Positions 16,707-24,542 of a stretch of DNA of 33,844 nt are shown in pieces (position 1 is the stretch's first letter; each line of letters begins with the position of its first letter). The notes beneath the pieces are model-generated. The model was not told the origin of the DNA. It did no database searches and saw only the letters and a program-made list of their open reading frames with translations. Source of the stretch: Mycobacterium sp. (GTDB taxonomy: Bacteria; Actinomycetota; Actinomycetes; Mycobacteriales; Mycobacteriaceae). A program made the translations under genes and the position numbers. The stretch is from the NCBI GenBank assembly GCA_023264735.1, contig JAHFVD010000024.1, positions 61,470 to 95,313 of the forward strand. Reading direction: 5' to 3'.

Positions 16707-17224
16707 CGGGTACCCCAATTGTATTGTTGCTTAACTAGTTTCAGATAGACCAGCGTCTCGGTGGAGGTCACTCCCGGCACGGCGCGGATCTCGGTGTTCA
16801 GTAGCTCGAGCAACTCGGCGTCGTCCTCGCAGACGACTTCGGCGATGGCGTCGAAGGTGCCCGCGGTGAGCACCACGTAGTCCACCGCTGGGATCAGCGC
16901 GAGCTTCTCGGCGACCTTGGTGGTGTCGCCGGTGCAGCGGATGCCGATCATTGCCTGCCGGGAGAAACCCAGCTGCAAGGGATCGGTGACCGCGACGATC
17001 TGCATGACCCCGGAGTCGACGAGGCGCTGCACGCGCTGGCGCACCGCCGCCTCCGACAGCCCGACGGATTTACCGATCGCGGCGTAGGAACGCCGCCCGT
17101 CTTGCTGCAATTTCTCGATAATGGCCTTGGACATCTCGTCCAGTTGGACGGGCCCGTTTCCACCCGCCGCAACGGCGCGGACGGGAAACCGAGTGGCCGG
17201 TACACCCGAGTCACGCATGCCCAT
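16703..17224 (-). CDS. AsnC/Lrp family transcriptional regulator
   Basis: 173 aa. An N-terminal helix-turn-helix domain (roughly 50-100, with LDEMSKAIIEKLQQDGRRSY and the recognition helix around LSEAAVRQRVQRL) is followed by an AsnC ligand-binding RAM domain (VPGVTSTETLVYLKL near the end). Such proteins form octamers and respond to amino acids or related metabolites. It is the first gene of the transcript with the aminotransferase (ATGA overlap) and is divergent from the dehydrogenase across 116 bp, the classic arrangement for a local regulator. The protein has a longer N-terminal lead than many AsnC proteins (about 30 residues); I use ATG 17224, with ATG 17218 possible. No convincing ribosome site. 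Confidence 0.88.
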   Translation of the reverse strand: MGMRDSGVPATRFPVRAVAAGGNGPVQLDEMSKAIIEKLQQDGRRSYAAIGKSVGLSEAAVRQRVQRLVDSGVMQIVAVTDPLQLGFSRQAMIGIRCTGDTTKVAEKLALIPAVDYVVLTAGTFDAIAEVVCEDDAELLELLNTEIRAVPGVTSTETLVYLKLVKQQYNWGTR

Positions 17225-17232
17225 GATTGTGC

Positions 17233-17249
17233 ACGGAATCAGTTGTTTT
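17233..17249. promoter_or_regulatory. Candidate AsnC-type operator in the divergent regulator/dehydrogenase promoter region
   Basis: The segment ACGGAATCAGTTGTTTT lies 9-25 bases upstream of the AsnC start. Nearly the same words (ACGGAAT then TTGTTTT) recur upstream of the permease of the same locus at 20684-20696. A shared site for the local regulator is the natural reading, but the spacing of the two halves differs and the match could be chance. Confidence 0.3.
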
Positions 17250-17328
17250 AGGCAACCAGATCGATGAAATTGGTGGTCATCACCCACCCCTACTGCGGGA
17301 ATGCGTAGCAGCCGCTGAGGCGGTCGGT

Positions 17329-17334
17329 TACCGT
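17329..17334 (+). promoter_or_regulatory. Probable -10 element of the leaderless dehydrogenase transcript
   Basis: TACCGT fits TANNNT and lies exactly 6 nt before GTG 17341, the distance expected when transcription starts on the G of the start codon. It supports that start over the longer open frame beginning at 17227. Confidence 0.6.
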
Positions 17335-17340
17335 GGGGCG

Positions 17341-18843
17341 GTGACAACTCTCGCCTCTGACAAGACCCGCATTGTGCCCAGTAGCTGGATCGATGGCGCC
17401 CCGGTAGTAACCGGCGGCGGCCTTCACCAGGTGGTCAACCCGGCCGACGGAAGTGTCGTCGCGGAGCTGGCGCTGGCCGAACCCACCGACGTCGACATCG
17501 CCGTGGCCTCCGCCCGCGCAGCCCTGAGCGGCTGGTCGCGGGCCACCCCGGTCGAGCGGGCCACGGTGCTGGCCAAACTGGCCGAGCTCGTCGACGCCCA
17601 TGCCGAGCAGATCGTCGCCGAAGAGGTCAGTCAGACCGGCAAGCCGGTGCGGCTGGCAGGAGAGTTCGACGTCCCCGGCAGCATCGACAACATCGCGTTT
17701 TTCGCCGGTGCGGCCCGTCACCTGGAGGGCAAGGCCACCGGGGAGTACTCCGGCGACCACACCTCCTCCATTCGGCGCGAGGCCGTCGGCGTGGTCGCGA
17801 CGATCACGCCGTGGAACTACCCGCTGCAAATGGCGGTGTGGAAGGTGCTGCCGGCGCTGGCGGCGGGCTGTTCGGTGGTGATCAAGCCCGCCGAGCTGAC
17901 TCCGCTGACCACGTTGACGCTGGCCAGGCTGGCCACCGAGGCCGGCCTGCCCGACGGGGTGCTCAACGTCCTCACCGGCGCCGGGTCCGATGTCGGTTCG
18001 GCGCTGGCCGGCCACCGCGACGTCGACGTCGTCACGTTCACCGGCTCCACCGCCGTCGGCCGAAGGGTGATGGCCGCGGCGGCCCTGCACGGGCATCGCA
18101 CCCAACTGGAGCTCGGCGGCAAGGCGCCGTTCGTGGTGTTCGACGACGCCGACCTGGATGCGGCGATCAACGGCGCGGTCGCCGGATCGCTGATCAACAC
18201 CGGGCAGGACTGCACCGCCGCGACCCGCGCGATCGTCGCGCGCAACCTCTATGACGACTTCGTCGCCGGGGTGGCCGAACTGATGAGCAAGATGGTCGTC
18301 GGCGACCCGCAGGACCCGGACACCGATCTGGGCCCGCTGATCTCGGCCGCGCACCGGGACAAGGTCGCCGCGATGGTGGCTCGCGCGCCTGGCGAGGGCG
18401 GGCGCATCGCCACCGGCGGCGCCGCACCGGACCGGCCGGGTTCCTTCTACCTGCCGACGTTGGTCGCCGATGTCGCCGAGACCTCGGAGATCTACCGCGA
18501 CGAAATCTTCGGCCCGGTGCTGACCGTGCGTACTCACGACGGCGACGACGATGCGCTGCGCCAGGCCAACGACACCGACTACGGGCTGGCCGCCTCGGCG
18601 TGGACCCGCGATGTCTACCGCGCCCAGCGCGCCTCGCGCGAGATCAGCGCGGGTTGCGTGTGGATCAACGACCACATTCCGATCATCAGCGAGATGCCGC
18701 ACGGCGGGGTCGGCGCGTCGGGGTTCGGCAAGGATATGAGCGACTACTCGTTCGAGGAGTACCTGACCATCAAGCATGTGATGAGCGACATCACCGGCGT
18801 CGCCGAAAAGGGCTGGCACCGAACGATTTTCAAGCTGCGGTAA
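17341..18843 (+). CDS. NAD-dependent aldehyde dehydrogenase, gamma-aminobutyraldehyde type
   Basis: 500 aa, ALDH superfamily. Probable reaction: 4-aminobutyraldehyde (from putrescine transamination) to 4-aminobutyrate with NAD+. Catalytic cysteine C291 in NTGQDCTAATR, general base E257 in LELGGKAP, oxyanion N159 in TPWNYPLQM, and cofactor lysine K182 in VIKPAELTPL are all present. The NTGQDC context and the C-terminal KGWHRTIFK ending resemble PatD/Prr-type enzymes. The GTG at 17341 is chosen because of the leaderless promoter and because homologues start just before the WIDG motif. It is divergent from the AsnC regulator and convergent with the permease (24-bp gap). The substrate is inferred from family and neighbours; betaine aldehyde or another amino-aldehyde remains possible. 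Confidence 0.88.
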   Translation: MTTLASDKTRIVPSSWIDGAPVVTGGGLHQVVNPADGSVVAELALAEPTDVDIAVASARAALSGWSRATPVERATVLAKLAELVDAHAEQIVAEEVSQTGKPVRLAGEFDVPGSIDNIAFFAGAARHLEGKATGEYSGDHTSSIRREAVGVVATITPWNYPLQMAVWKVLPALAAGCSVVIKPAELTPLTTLTLARLATEAGLPDGVLNVLTGAGSDVGSALAGHRDVDVVTFTGSTAVGRRVMAAAALHGHRTQLELGGKAPFVVFDDADLDAAINGAVAGSLINTGQDCTAATRAIVARNLYDDFVAGVAELMSKMVVGDPQDPDTDLGPLISAAHRDKVAAMVARAPGEGGRIATGGAAPDRPGSFYLPTLVADVAETSEIYRDEIFGPVLTVRTHDGDDDALRQANDTDYGLAASAWTRDVYRAQRASREISAGCVWINDHIPIISEMPHGGVGASGFGKDMSDYSFEEYLTIKHVMSDITGVAEKGWHRTIFKLR

Positions 18844-18867
18844 CAGCCACGCTCGGCGCGACGAGGC

Positions 18868-20610
18868 TCAGGCCTGTGGGCCCTTGCTGAACTCCTCACC
18901 GGTCTCGGGGTTGATCGCGGTCCCCTGCGGCGGCAGGTTCGAGAGGTCGGGTGCGATCACCGTTGGCATGTCTCCGGAGTCGGGCAGGCCGAAGTGCGCG
19001 ACGACGGCGGTGGCCGGCTCGAGCACCAGATCGGCGCTGGAGCGCCGCGACAGCGTCCGGCCCAGGAAGAAGCCCGGACTGATCAGCCACCACACCACCA
19101 TCAGGATGACGCCGAGCACCAGCGCCCCGATGCCGACCACGGCGACCGCGCCGTACCCGAAGATCGTGACGTTGTTGCCGTCGTCGTCGGTCAGCCAGTC
19201 CGGCTTGGCGTACTGGATCAGGCCGTACACGAAGACCACCAGCAGGATCACCCCGCCGCCCAGTGGGACGACGCCGCGCATCATGAAGTCGCGGAGGTTG
19301 CGGGTGAGGTCCTTGCGGTAGAACCAGACGCACGCGAAGCCGGTCAGACCGTAGTAGAACGCGATCATCAGGCCGACCGAGCCGATCAGCGCCGACAGCA
19401 GGTTCGGGCTGACCAGAGTGAACAGAACGTAGAACACGATCGACACGGCGCCCATGACGATGGTCGAGGTGGTGGGGGTCAGATACGTGCGGTGAATCTT
19501 GGCGAACGAGTCCGGCAGCGCCTTGTACACACCCATCGACAGGGTGGTCCGCGCGGTCGGCAAGATGGTCGTCTGGGTGGACGCCGACGCCGAGGTCAGG
19601 ATTGAGGCCGCCAGCAGCAGCAACCCGATCTTGCCCAGGACGCTGTCGCCGAACAAGTCCGGCCCGATCGCGGCGAAGGCGTCCGCGGCGTTATCCGGGT
19701 TGCCCAGGCCGATGCCTTCGGTGCCGGTGCCGGCGAAGGCGATTGCCGCCACACTGACCAGTGCATAGGTGGCCAGCAGCAGGAACGTCGAGATGACCGC
19801 GGCCCGCCCCGGGGTGGTGCCGGGGTCCTCGGACTCCTCGTTGCAGGCCACCGCGGTGTCCCAGCCCCAGTAGATGAAGATTGCGGTGAGGATGGCCGGG
19901 GCGATGACCGTGCCGAAGTCCAATCCGGCCGGCCAGAACCAGGACAGCGATGGCAGCAGCGAGTAGCTCTCGGCTTGGTGGGTGTAGACCTTGACCAGCG
20001 CGACGACCGAGAACAGCACCAGCACGACCAGTTCGATGCCCAGCAGGCCGTACTGGATTCGCGCCGACACCTCGATGCCGCGATAGCAGATGTAGGTCAT
20101 CACGACGATCCAGATGACACCCGCGACCGTCGACCACAGGGTGCTGCTGGCCAGCCCGGCCGCCGACGTCCAACCCAACTCGCCGACGAAGGTGAAGGAG
20201 TAGGACCCGGCGATCTGAGCCAGGTTGGCCATCACGATGACGTCGGCGGCGATGATGCCCCAGCCGCCCAGCCAGCCGACCAGCGGTCCGAAAGCCCGTG
20301 AGGCCCAGGTGAATGTCGTGCCGCAGTCCGGCTCGGCCTTGTTCAGCTCCTGGTAGGCGACGGCGATCATGTACATCGGGATGAAGGCGATGAGCACGAT
20401 GGCCGGGGCTTTCTCACCCGCCAGCAGCGAACCACCACTGGCCACGATCAGCCCTAGCGTCGCTGCCAGGGAGTAGGCCGGGGCGGTCGAGGCCATGCCG
20501 ACGACAATGCTGGACACCAGTCCCAGCGCACCGCCCTTGAGCCCTTTGCTCTCGACGGACGTCGACGGGCCGGGGCTGCCGGACTCGAGGGTGAGCTCGC
20601 CTTTACTCAT
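18868..20610 (-). CDS. APC superfamily amino acid/amine permease
   Basis: 580 aa, about 12-14 membrane segments, longer than the common 450-500 aa APC transporters because of extended termini. The first helix region LKGGALGLVSSIVVGMASTAPAYS at 24-47 has the small-residue break typical of APC substrate sites, and YWGWDTAVACNEESEDP near 248-264 is the conserved segment after helix 6. The hydrophilic C-terminal tail from about 530 includes FGLPDSGDMPTVIAPDL and is probably cytoplasmic. Context with aminotransferase, dehydrogenase and AsnC points to uptake of putrescine, GABA or a related amine (inference). ATG 20610 has AGGAG 5 nt upstream. Confidence 0.86.
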   Translation of the reverse strand: MSKGELTLESGSPGPSTSVESKGLKGGALGLVSSIVVGMASTAPAYSLAATLGLIVASGGSLLAGEKAPAIVLIAFIPMYMIAVAYQELNKAEPDCGTTFTWASRAFGPLVGWLGGWGIIAADVIVMANLAQIAGSYSFTFVGELGWTSAAGLASSTLWSTVAGVIWIVVMTYICYRGIEVSARIQYGLLGIELVVLVLFSVVALVKVYTHQAESYSLLPSLSWFWPAGLDFGTVIAPAILTAIFIYWGWDTAVACNEESEDPGTTPGRAAVISTFLLLATYALVSVAAIAFAGTGTEGIGLGNPDNAADAFAAIGPDLFGDSVLGKIGLLLLAASILTSASASTQTTILPTARTTLSMGVYKALPDSFAKIHRTYLTPTTSTIVMGAVSIVFYVLFTLVSPNLLSALIGSVGLMIAFYYGLTGFACVWFYRKDLTRNLRDFMMRGVVPLGGGVILLVVFVYGLIQYAKPDWLTDDDGNNVTIFGYGAVAVVGIGALVLGVILMVVWWLISPGFFLGRTLSRRSSADLVLEPATAVVAHFGLPDSGDMPTVIAPDLSNLPPQGTAINPETGEEFSKGPQA

Positions 20611-20615
20611 GGCAT

Positions 20616-20653
20616 CTCCTGCGTGAGACGTGAAATCAACCGAGGCGAGACTA
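20616..20653 (-). promoter_or_regulatory. Permease promoter -10 and ribosome binding site
   Basis: On the minus strand TAGTCT (20653-20648) is a TANNNT -10 candidate, giving a start near 20641, and AGGAG (20620-20616) lies 5 nt before ATG 20610. Unlike most promoters in this window it would produce a conventional leader of about 30 nt. Confidence 0.5.
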
Positions 20654-20683
20654 CGGTTTCAGTGGCAGATCCGCGCGGAATCT

Positions 20684-20696
20684 ACGGAATTGTTTT
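20684..20696. promoter_or_regulatory. Second copy of the candidate AsnC-site words, upstream of the permease
   Basis: ACGGAATTGTTTT, about 30 bp upstream of the permease -10, shares ACGGAAT and TTGTTTT with 17233-17249. Position and shared locus suggest a common regulator; the evidence is only two occurrences. Confidence 0.28.
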
Positions 20697-20728
20697 CACG
20701 TAGGTAATCAAGCGATGGAATTCGTGGC

Positions 20729-21322
20729 TCATGTCGTCCAGGGGACGCGGCAGGCGTCGCCCGAACTGAAACCCTGCTCGGTGATGCCCAGTGCCGAGTT
20801 CATCCGCGACCGCATGTTCTCCACGCCGATCTGATAGGTCAGCTCCACCACGCCGTCCGCGCCGAACCGCCGCCGCAGATCGTTGACCTGCTCGTCGGTG
20901 ATCGTGTGCGGATCCGTCGTCATGGCATCGGCGTAGGCGATCGCCGCCCGCTCGTCGTCGCTGTACAGCGGCGAAGTCGCATAGTCGTCGATGTGCGCGA
21001 GCCGGTCGAGGTCCAACCCCTCCAGCCGCATCAGCATCTGGCCGAAGTCGACGCACCACGAGCAGCCGACGGCGCGGGCGGTCCAGAACACCGCGAGTTC
21101 GCGCACGCTGGCCGGCAGGGTCTTGGATGCGCTCTGTAGCAGGCCTTCGTGGACAGCGGTGGCCACCAGCAGGCGAGTGTGGTGGGCGTAGATCGCGAAC
21201 GGTTCGGGGACCTCGCCGAAGCGGTGCCTGGCCCAGCGGTACATCAGCCGGGTCAGCAGCGGGGCCTTCTCAGGGGTGAGTGCTTCGAGTCGTGCCTTGG
21301 TGATGTGCTCAGGTGTGCTCAT
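20729..21322 (-). CDS. Carboxymuconolactone decarboxylase/AhpD-like protein
   Basis: 197 aa, all-helical CMD/AhpD-like fold. The family motif is seen in E75...C87-S-W-C90 (GCSWCVDFG), a possible redox-active cysteine pair. The histidine that follows four residues after the second cysteine in AhpD is replaced by glycine at 94, so peroxidase-reductase activity of the AhpD type is uncertain. The C-terminal half VELTYQIGVENMRSRMNSALG is typical of the larger mycobacterial members. I chose ATG 21322 (MSTPEH), not the upstream in-frame ATG at 21373. It is divergent from the acyl-CoA dehydrogenase pair. No specific substrate can be named. Confidence 0.82.
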   Translation of the reverse strand: MSTPEHITKARLEALTPEKAPLLTRLMYRWARHRFGEVPEPFAIYAHHTRLLVATAVHEGLLQSASKTLPASVRELAVFWTARAVGCSWCVDFGQMLMRLEGLDLDRLAHIDDYATSPLYSDDERAAIAYADAMTTDPHTITDEQVNDLRRRFGADGVVELTYQIGVENMRSRMNSALGITEQGFSSGDACRVPWTT

Positions 21323-21401
21323 GTACTCAAGATGCTCTGCGGGCCCGAAATGTGACACCCCGAAGGGCGTCAATATTGGGTTGACCGGCTAACTACTCGG
21401 C

Positions 21402-21407
21402 TAGGGT
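21402..21407 (+). promoter_or_regulatory. Probable -10 element of the acyl-CoA dehydrogenase pair
   Basis: TAGGGT lies 8 nt before GTG 21416, close to leaderless distance. A TTGACC at 21381-21386 resembles a -35 but the spacer is only 15 nt. Confidence 0.45.
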
Positions 21408-21415
21408 GCTCACTT

Positions 21416-22594
21416 GTGGATTTCGACCTTGACGCCGAACAGCGCGCATGGTTAGCCGAGGTTCGGGAATTCCTGCGCGAGAACGTCACTGATGCCCTGC
21501 GCGCCGAGATCGCCGAACACAATCTGGAACACCCCGGCGGGGAGGTGGCGGCGTTCCGCGCCAAGCTGGGCGCCAAGGGCTGGTTCGGGCTGAACTGGCC
21601 TGCCGAGTACGGCGGCCTGGGGCTCGGCCCGGTGTACATGCACCTGCTGATGACCGAGTTCGAGTACTGGGGTGCACCCGGCCCCGATCTGACGGTCACC
21701 TCGATCGCGCCGATGATCATGCGGCACGGCACCGAGCAGAACAAACACGAATTCCTCCCGCTCATCGCGCGTGGCGAGATGACTTGCGCCCTCGGCTATT
21801 CCGAGCCCGACGCCGGCACCGACCTGGCCTCATTGCGGACCAAGGCGGTGCGCGACGGCGACGAGTGGGTGATCAACGGGTCCAAGATCTGGAACAGCGG
21901 CGCCCAGCGGTCCACCCACGAATGGCTGTGTGTGCGGACCGATCCGCAGGCCCAGCGGCACCGGGGAATCTCGGTGATCGTGGTTCCTGTCGACAGCCCC
22001 GGTGTCCGGATCCGTCCGCTGATCGCCTGGTCGGGTTACCGCACCAACGAGGTGTTCTTCGACGACGTGCGGGTACCGGTCAGCAACCTCATCGGCGAAG
22101 AGAACCGCGGCTGGTCCTATATCACCGGTGCTCTCGACCTGGAGCGGGGTGCGCTGACCAACGCAGGTGACTTGCGCCGCGCGCTCGACGAGTTGCAGCT
22201 GCTGGCACGCATGCCACGGCGCGACGGCACCGTCCCGATCGACAACGCCGGGTTCCGGCGGCGGCTTGCCCAGGCCGAGGCCGATGTCGAGGTGGCCGGG
22301 CTGATGGGCTACGAGGCCTCCTCGCTGTTGTCCGACGGGGTGATCCCGACCGTCGAAGTCAGCGTCGAGAAGGTCTTCAGCAGCGAATTACGGCAGCGCA
22401 TCGCCGATTTGGGTATCGACCTGCTGGGCGCCGAAGGCCTGCTGGCGCACCGAAATCCCGAAGCCCCTGCGGGCGGACGGTTCGAGAAGCTCTACCGGTT
22501 CGCGCCGCTGATGCGCTTTGGTGGCGGCACCAACGAGGTGCTCCGAGACGTCATCGCCCAGCGCGGCAACGGCATGCCCTCCTACGGACGTTGA
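21416..22594 (+). CDS. Acyl-CoA dehydrogenase, catalytic-type subunit (FadE)
   Basis: 392 aa. FAD enzyme that introduces the alpha-beta double bond in acyl-CoA. Visible landmarks: N-terminal helical domain MDFDLDAEQRAWLAEVREFL, the GYSEPDAGTDLASLRT block at 127-142 that binds FAD and substrate, WVINGSKIWNSGA at 151-163, and the C-terminal RFGGGTNEVLRDVIAQR FAD segment. E243 in LDLERGALTN lies where the catalytic glutamate is found in the FadE26-like heteromeric enzymes, but I assign it only by position. GTG 21416 is the first codon of a typical MDF start. One base separates it from the second dehydrogenase gene, the arrangement of alpha2-beta2 mycobacterial enzymes such as FadE26-FadE27 that act on steroid side chains. 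The substrate here is unknown. Confidence 0.88.
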   Translation: MDFDLDAEQRAWLAEVREFLRENVTDALRAEIAEHNLEHPGGEVAAFRAKLGAKGWFGLNWPAEYGGLGLGPVYMHLLMTEFEYWGAPGPDLTVTSIAPMIMRHGTEQNKHEFLPLIARGEMTCALGYSEPDAGTDLASLRTKAVRDGDEWVINGSKIWNSGAQRSTHEWLCVRTDPQAQRHRGISVIVVPVDSPGVRIRPLIAWSGYRTNEVFFDDVRVPVSNLIGEENRGWSYITGALDLERGALTNAGDLRRALDELQLLARMPRRDGTVPIDNAGFRRRLAQAEADVEVAGLMGYEASSLLSDGVIPTVEVSVEKVFSSELRQRIADLGIDLLGAEGLLAHRNPEAPAGGRFEKLYRFAPLMRFGGGTNEVLRDVIAQRGNGMPSYGR

Positions 22595-22595
22595 T

Positions 22596-23702
22596 ATGAA
22601 ACTCGTTGCCTCTCGAGATGAGCGCGATTTGGCTTCCAGCCTGCGCGGCCTGCTGGGTGCCGGTCGCGCCGACCTGTGGGGCGACCTGGCCGCCGCCGGT
22701 GTGATGGGACTGGGTCTGCCGGAATGCTATGGCGGATCCGGTGGGACGTTGTCCGACCTCGGGATCTACGCCCGTGAGGCCGGCCGGGCGCTGGGTCCCG
22801 TGCGGGTGCACAGCACCACCATCGCCGGGTACGCGCTGTACGTCCTCAGTGGTGAAAAGTCCTGGGCGAGATGGCTGCCCGACCTTACGGCAGGCCGGAT
22901 CGCGGGCACCACCGCGCTGTGGAACCCCAACGATGCCTCCGACGTCACCGCCAGCATGCGCGCCGACCAAGCCAAAGACGGCAGCTGGCGCCTCACCGGC
23001 ACAGCCGATTTCGTCACCGACGCCGACACCGCAGACATGATCGTCGTGACCGGGTTCGACAAGTCCGGAAACACCGTGGGCTTCGTCGTCCGGTTGCGCA
23101 ACGAGGGTGTGACGCTGCGGCCGCTCGGGCTGATGGGTGGCCACCATGCGTCGGTGGTGCGCTTCGACGATGTGCCGGTGGACGACGTGCTGAACGACGG
23201 CGCCTCACCCACCCGTGATGAGCTGCGGCGGGTCGCCAACGCCGGGGTGGCGCTGGCATCGCTGGACCTGGTCGGTGTCGGCGAGGCAGTCATGGAGCGG
23301 ACCGTGCGCTACACCACGCTGCGGCACCAGTTCGGCCGGCCGATCGCCTCCTTCCAGGCCGCGCAGCACATCGTGGCCGATATGCACATCGCGCTGTCGG
23401 CAGCGCGGCTGGCCGCCCAGTCCGCGGTGCACGCGATCGGTGAGGGCCGCACCGCGATCCGCGAAACCGCCATCGCCAGAATCCAGTCCGCCACCGCGGC
23501 CAAGTGGGCGACCCTCGACGCCCACCAGCTGCACGGCGGGATGGGCTACGTCGTGGAGACGGATCTGTATCTGTGGTCGGAACGGGCCAGAGTGCTGTCC
23601 ACACTGGGTGGCGGTGCCGACATCGCCGCCGCCTGGCTTGACGACGACGTGGTCAGCCGCGCGGCGGTCGGGGATCGGTTGCGGCGCAAAGACGGCCAAT
23701 GA
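22596..23702 (+). CDS. Acyl-CoA dehydrogenase, partner subunit (FadE)
   Basis: 368 aa, shorter than its neighbour. It has the acyl-CoA dehydrogenase fold: GLPECYGGSGGTLSDL near 35-50, a middle beta domain, then RYTTLRHQFGRPIASFQAAQH near 242-262, which is the arginine/glutamine FAD-binding helix, and LHGGMGYVVETDLYLW near 314-329. The usual GTNE-like C-terminal loop is replaced by LGGGADIAAAW, and the N-terminal helix domain is reduced. Such degenerate partners pair with a catalytic subunit to share FAD sites. ATG 22596 is one base after the preceding stop; the frame is open 26 codons further upstream inside that gene. The next gene, sdhB, faces it across a 69-bp gap where I see no clear hairpin. 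Confidence 0.87.
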   Translation: MKLVASRDERDLASSLRGLLGAGRADLWGDLAAAGVMGLGLPECYGGSGGTLSDLGIYAREAGRALGPVRVHSTTIAGYALYVLSGEKSWARWLPDLTAGRIAGTTALWNPNDASDVTASMRADQAKDGSWRLTGTADFVTDADTADMIVVTGFDKSGNTVGFVVRLRNEGVTLRPLGLMGGHHASVVRFDDVPVDDVLNDGASPTRDELRRVANAGVALASLDLVGVGEAVMERTVRYTTLRHQFGRPIASFQAAQHIVADMHIALSAARLAAQSAVHAIGEGRTAIRETAIARIQSATAAKWATLDAHQLHGGMGYVVETDLYLWSERARVLSTLGGGADIAAAWLDDDVVSRAAVGDRLRRKDGQ

Positions 23703-23771
23703 CCTCTGACCTCATCGACGGCCGTTTATCACCAATAACCCCCACGCTCGGCGCACAGTCGGCTCCGGTGG

Positions 23772-24542
23772 TCAGCGCGCGAACATCAACGCGCGCTTGA
23801 CCTCCTGGATCGCCTTGGTGACCTCGATACCGCGCGGGCAGGCATCGGTGCAGTTGAACGTCGTGCGGCAGCGCCACACCCCGTCGACCTCGTTGAGGAT
23901 GTCCAGCCGCTCGGCGGCTCCCTCGTCGCGGCTGTCGAAGATGAACCGGTGGGCGTTGACGATCGCGGCAGGCCCGAAGTACGACCCCTCGCTCCAGTAC
24001 ACCGGGCAGCTGGTGGTGCAGCAGGCGCACAGAATGCACTTGGTGGTGTCGTCATAGCGGGCTCGGTCGGTCGGGCTCTGAATGCGCTCACGAGTGGGCG
24101 GGTTGCCCGAGGTCATCAGATAGGGCTTGACCGCGCGGTAGGCGTCGAAGAACGGCTCCATATTGACCACGAGATCCTTCTCGACGGCCAGGCCCTTGAT
24201 CGGCTCGATGGTGATGGTGAGCGGTTTGTCCTTCTTCGGCAGCAGATCGCGCATCAGCACCTTGCAGGCCAGCCGGTTCACGCCGTTGATCCGCATCGCG
24301 TCCGAACCGCACACCCCGTGTGCGCACGAGCGGCGGAACGTCAGCGTGCCGTCCAGGTAACTCTTCACGTAGATCAGCAGGTTCAGCAGCCGGTCGCTCG
24401 GCAGGCAGGGCACCCGGAAGCTCTGGTAGCCGGCGCTGTCGGGATCCTCCGGGTTGAACCGCGCGATCTTCATCGTCACCATCACCGCGCCATCCGGAAT
24501 CGGCGGCAGTGCAGGATCTTTGCGCTCAGGTGCGATCGTCAT
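23772..24542 (-). CDS. sdhB: Succinate dehydrogenase iron-sulfur subunit SdhB
   Basis: 256 aa. It carries electrons from SdhA flavin to the quinone site through three clusters. Ligands are visible: C73, C78, D81 and C93 for [2Fe-2S] (SCAHGVCGSDAM, LACK), C169, C172, C175 and C235 for [4Fe-4S], and C179, C225 and C231 for [3Fe-4S]. An aspartate in the [2Fe-2S] site is also found in E. coli SdhB. The ATG overlaps the sdhA stop by one base (TAATG), so translation is coupled. It is the last gene of the operon sdhC-sdhD-sdhA-sdhB, like M. tuberculosis Rv3319 and the M. smegmatis Sdh2 set. Confidence 0.97.
   Translation of the reverse strand: MTIAPERKDPALPPIPDGAVMVTMKIARFNPEDPDSAGYQSFRVPCLPSDRLLNLLIYVKSYLDGTLTFRRSCAHGVCGSDAMRINGVNRLACKVLMRDLLPKKDKPLTITIEPIKGLAVEKDLVVNMEPFFDAYRAVKPYLMTSGNPPTRERIQSPTDRARYDDTTKCILCACCTTSCPVYWSEGSYFGPAAIVNAHRFIFDSRDEGAAERLDILNEVDGVWRCRTTFNCTDACPRGIEVTKAIQEVKRALMFAR

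Noticed and set aside
15093..16748. 551-codon plus-strand open frame opposite the aminotransferase
   Set aside because: Longer than the real gene, but the minus-strand protein has intact PLP motifs while this frame has none.
17290..18819. 509-codon minus-strand open frame opposite the aldehyde dehydrogenase
   Set aside because: The plus strand carries the full ALDH active site; the antisense frame is low-complexity noise.
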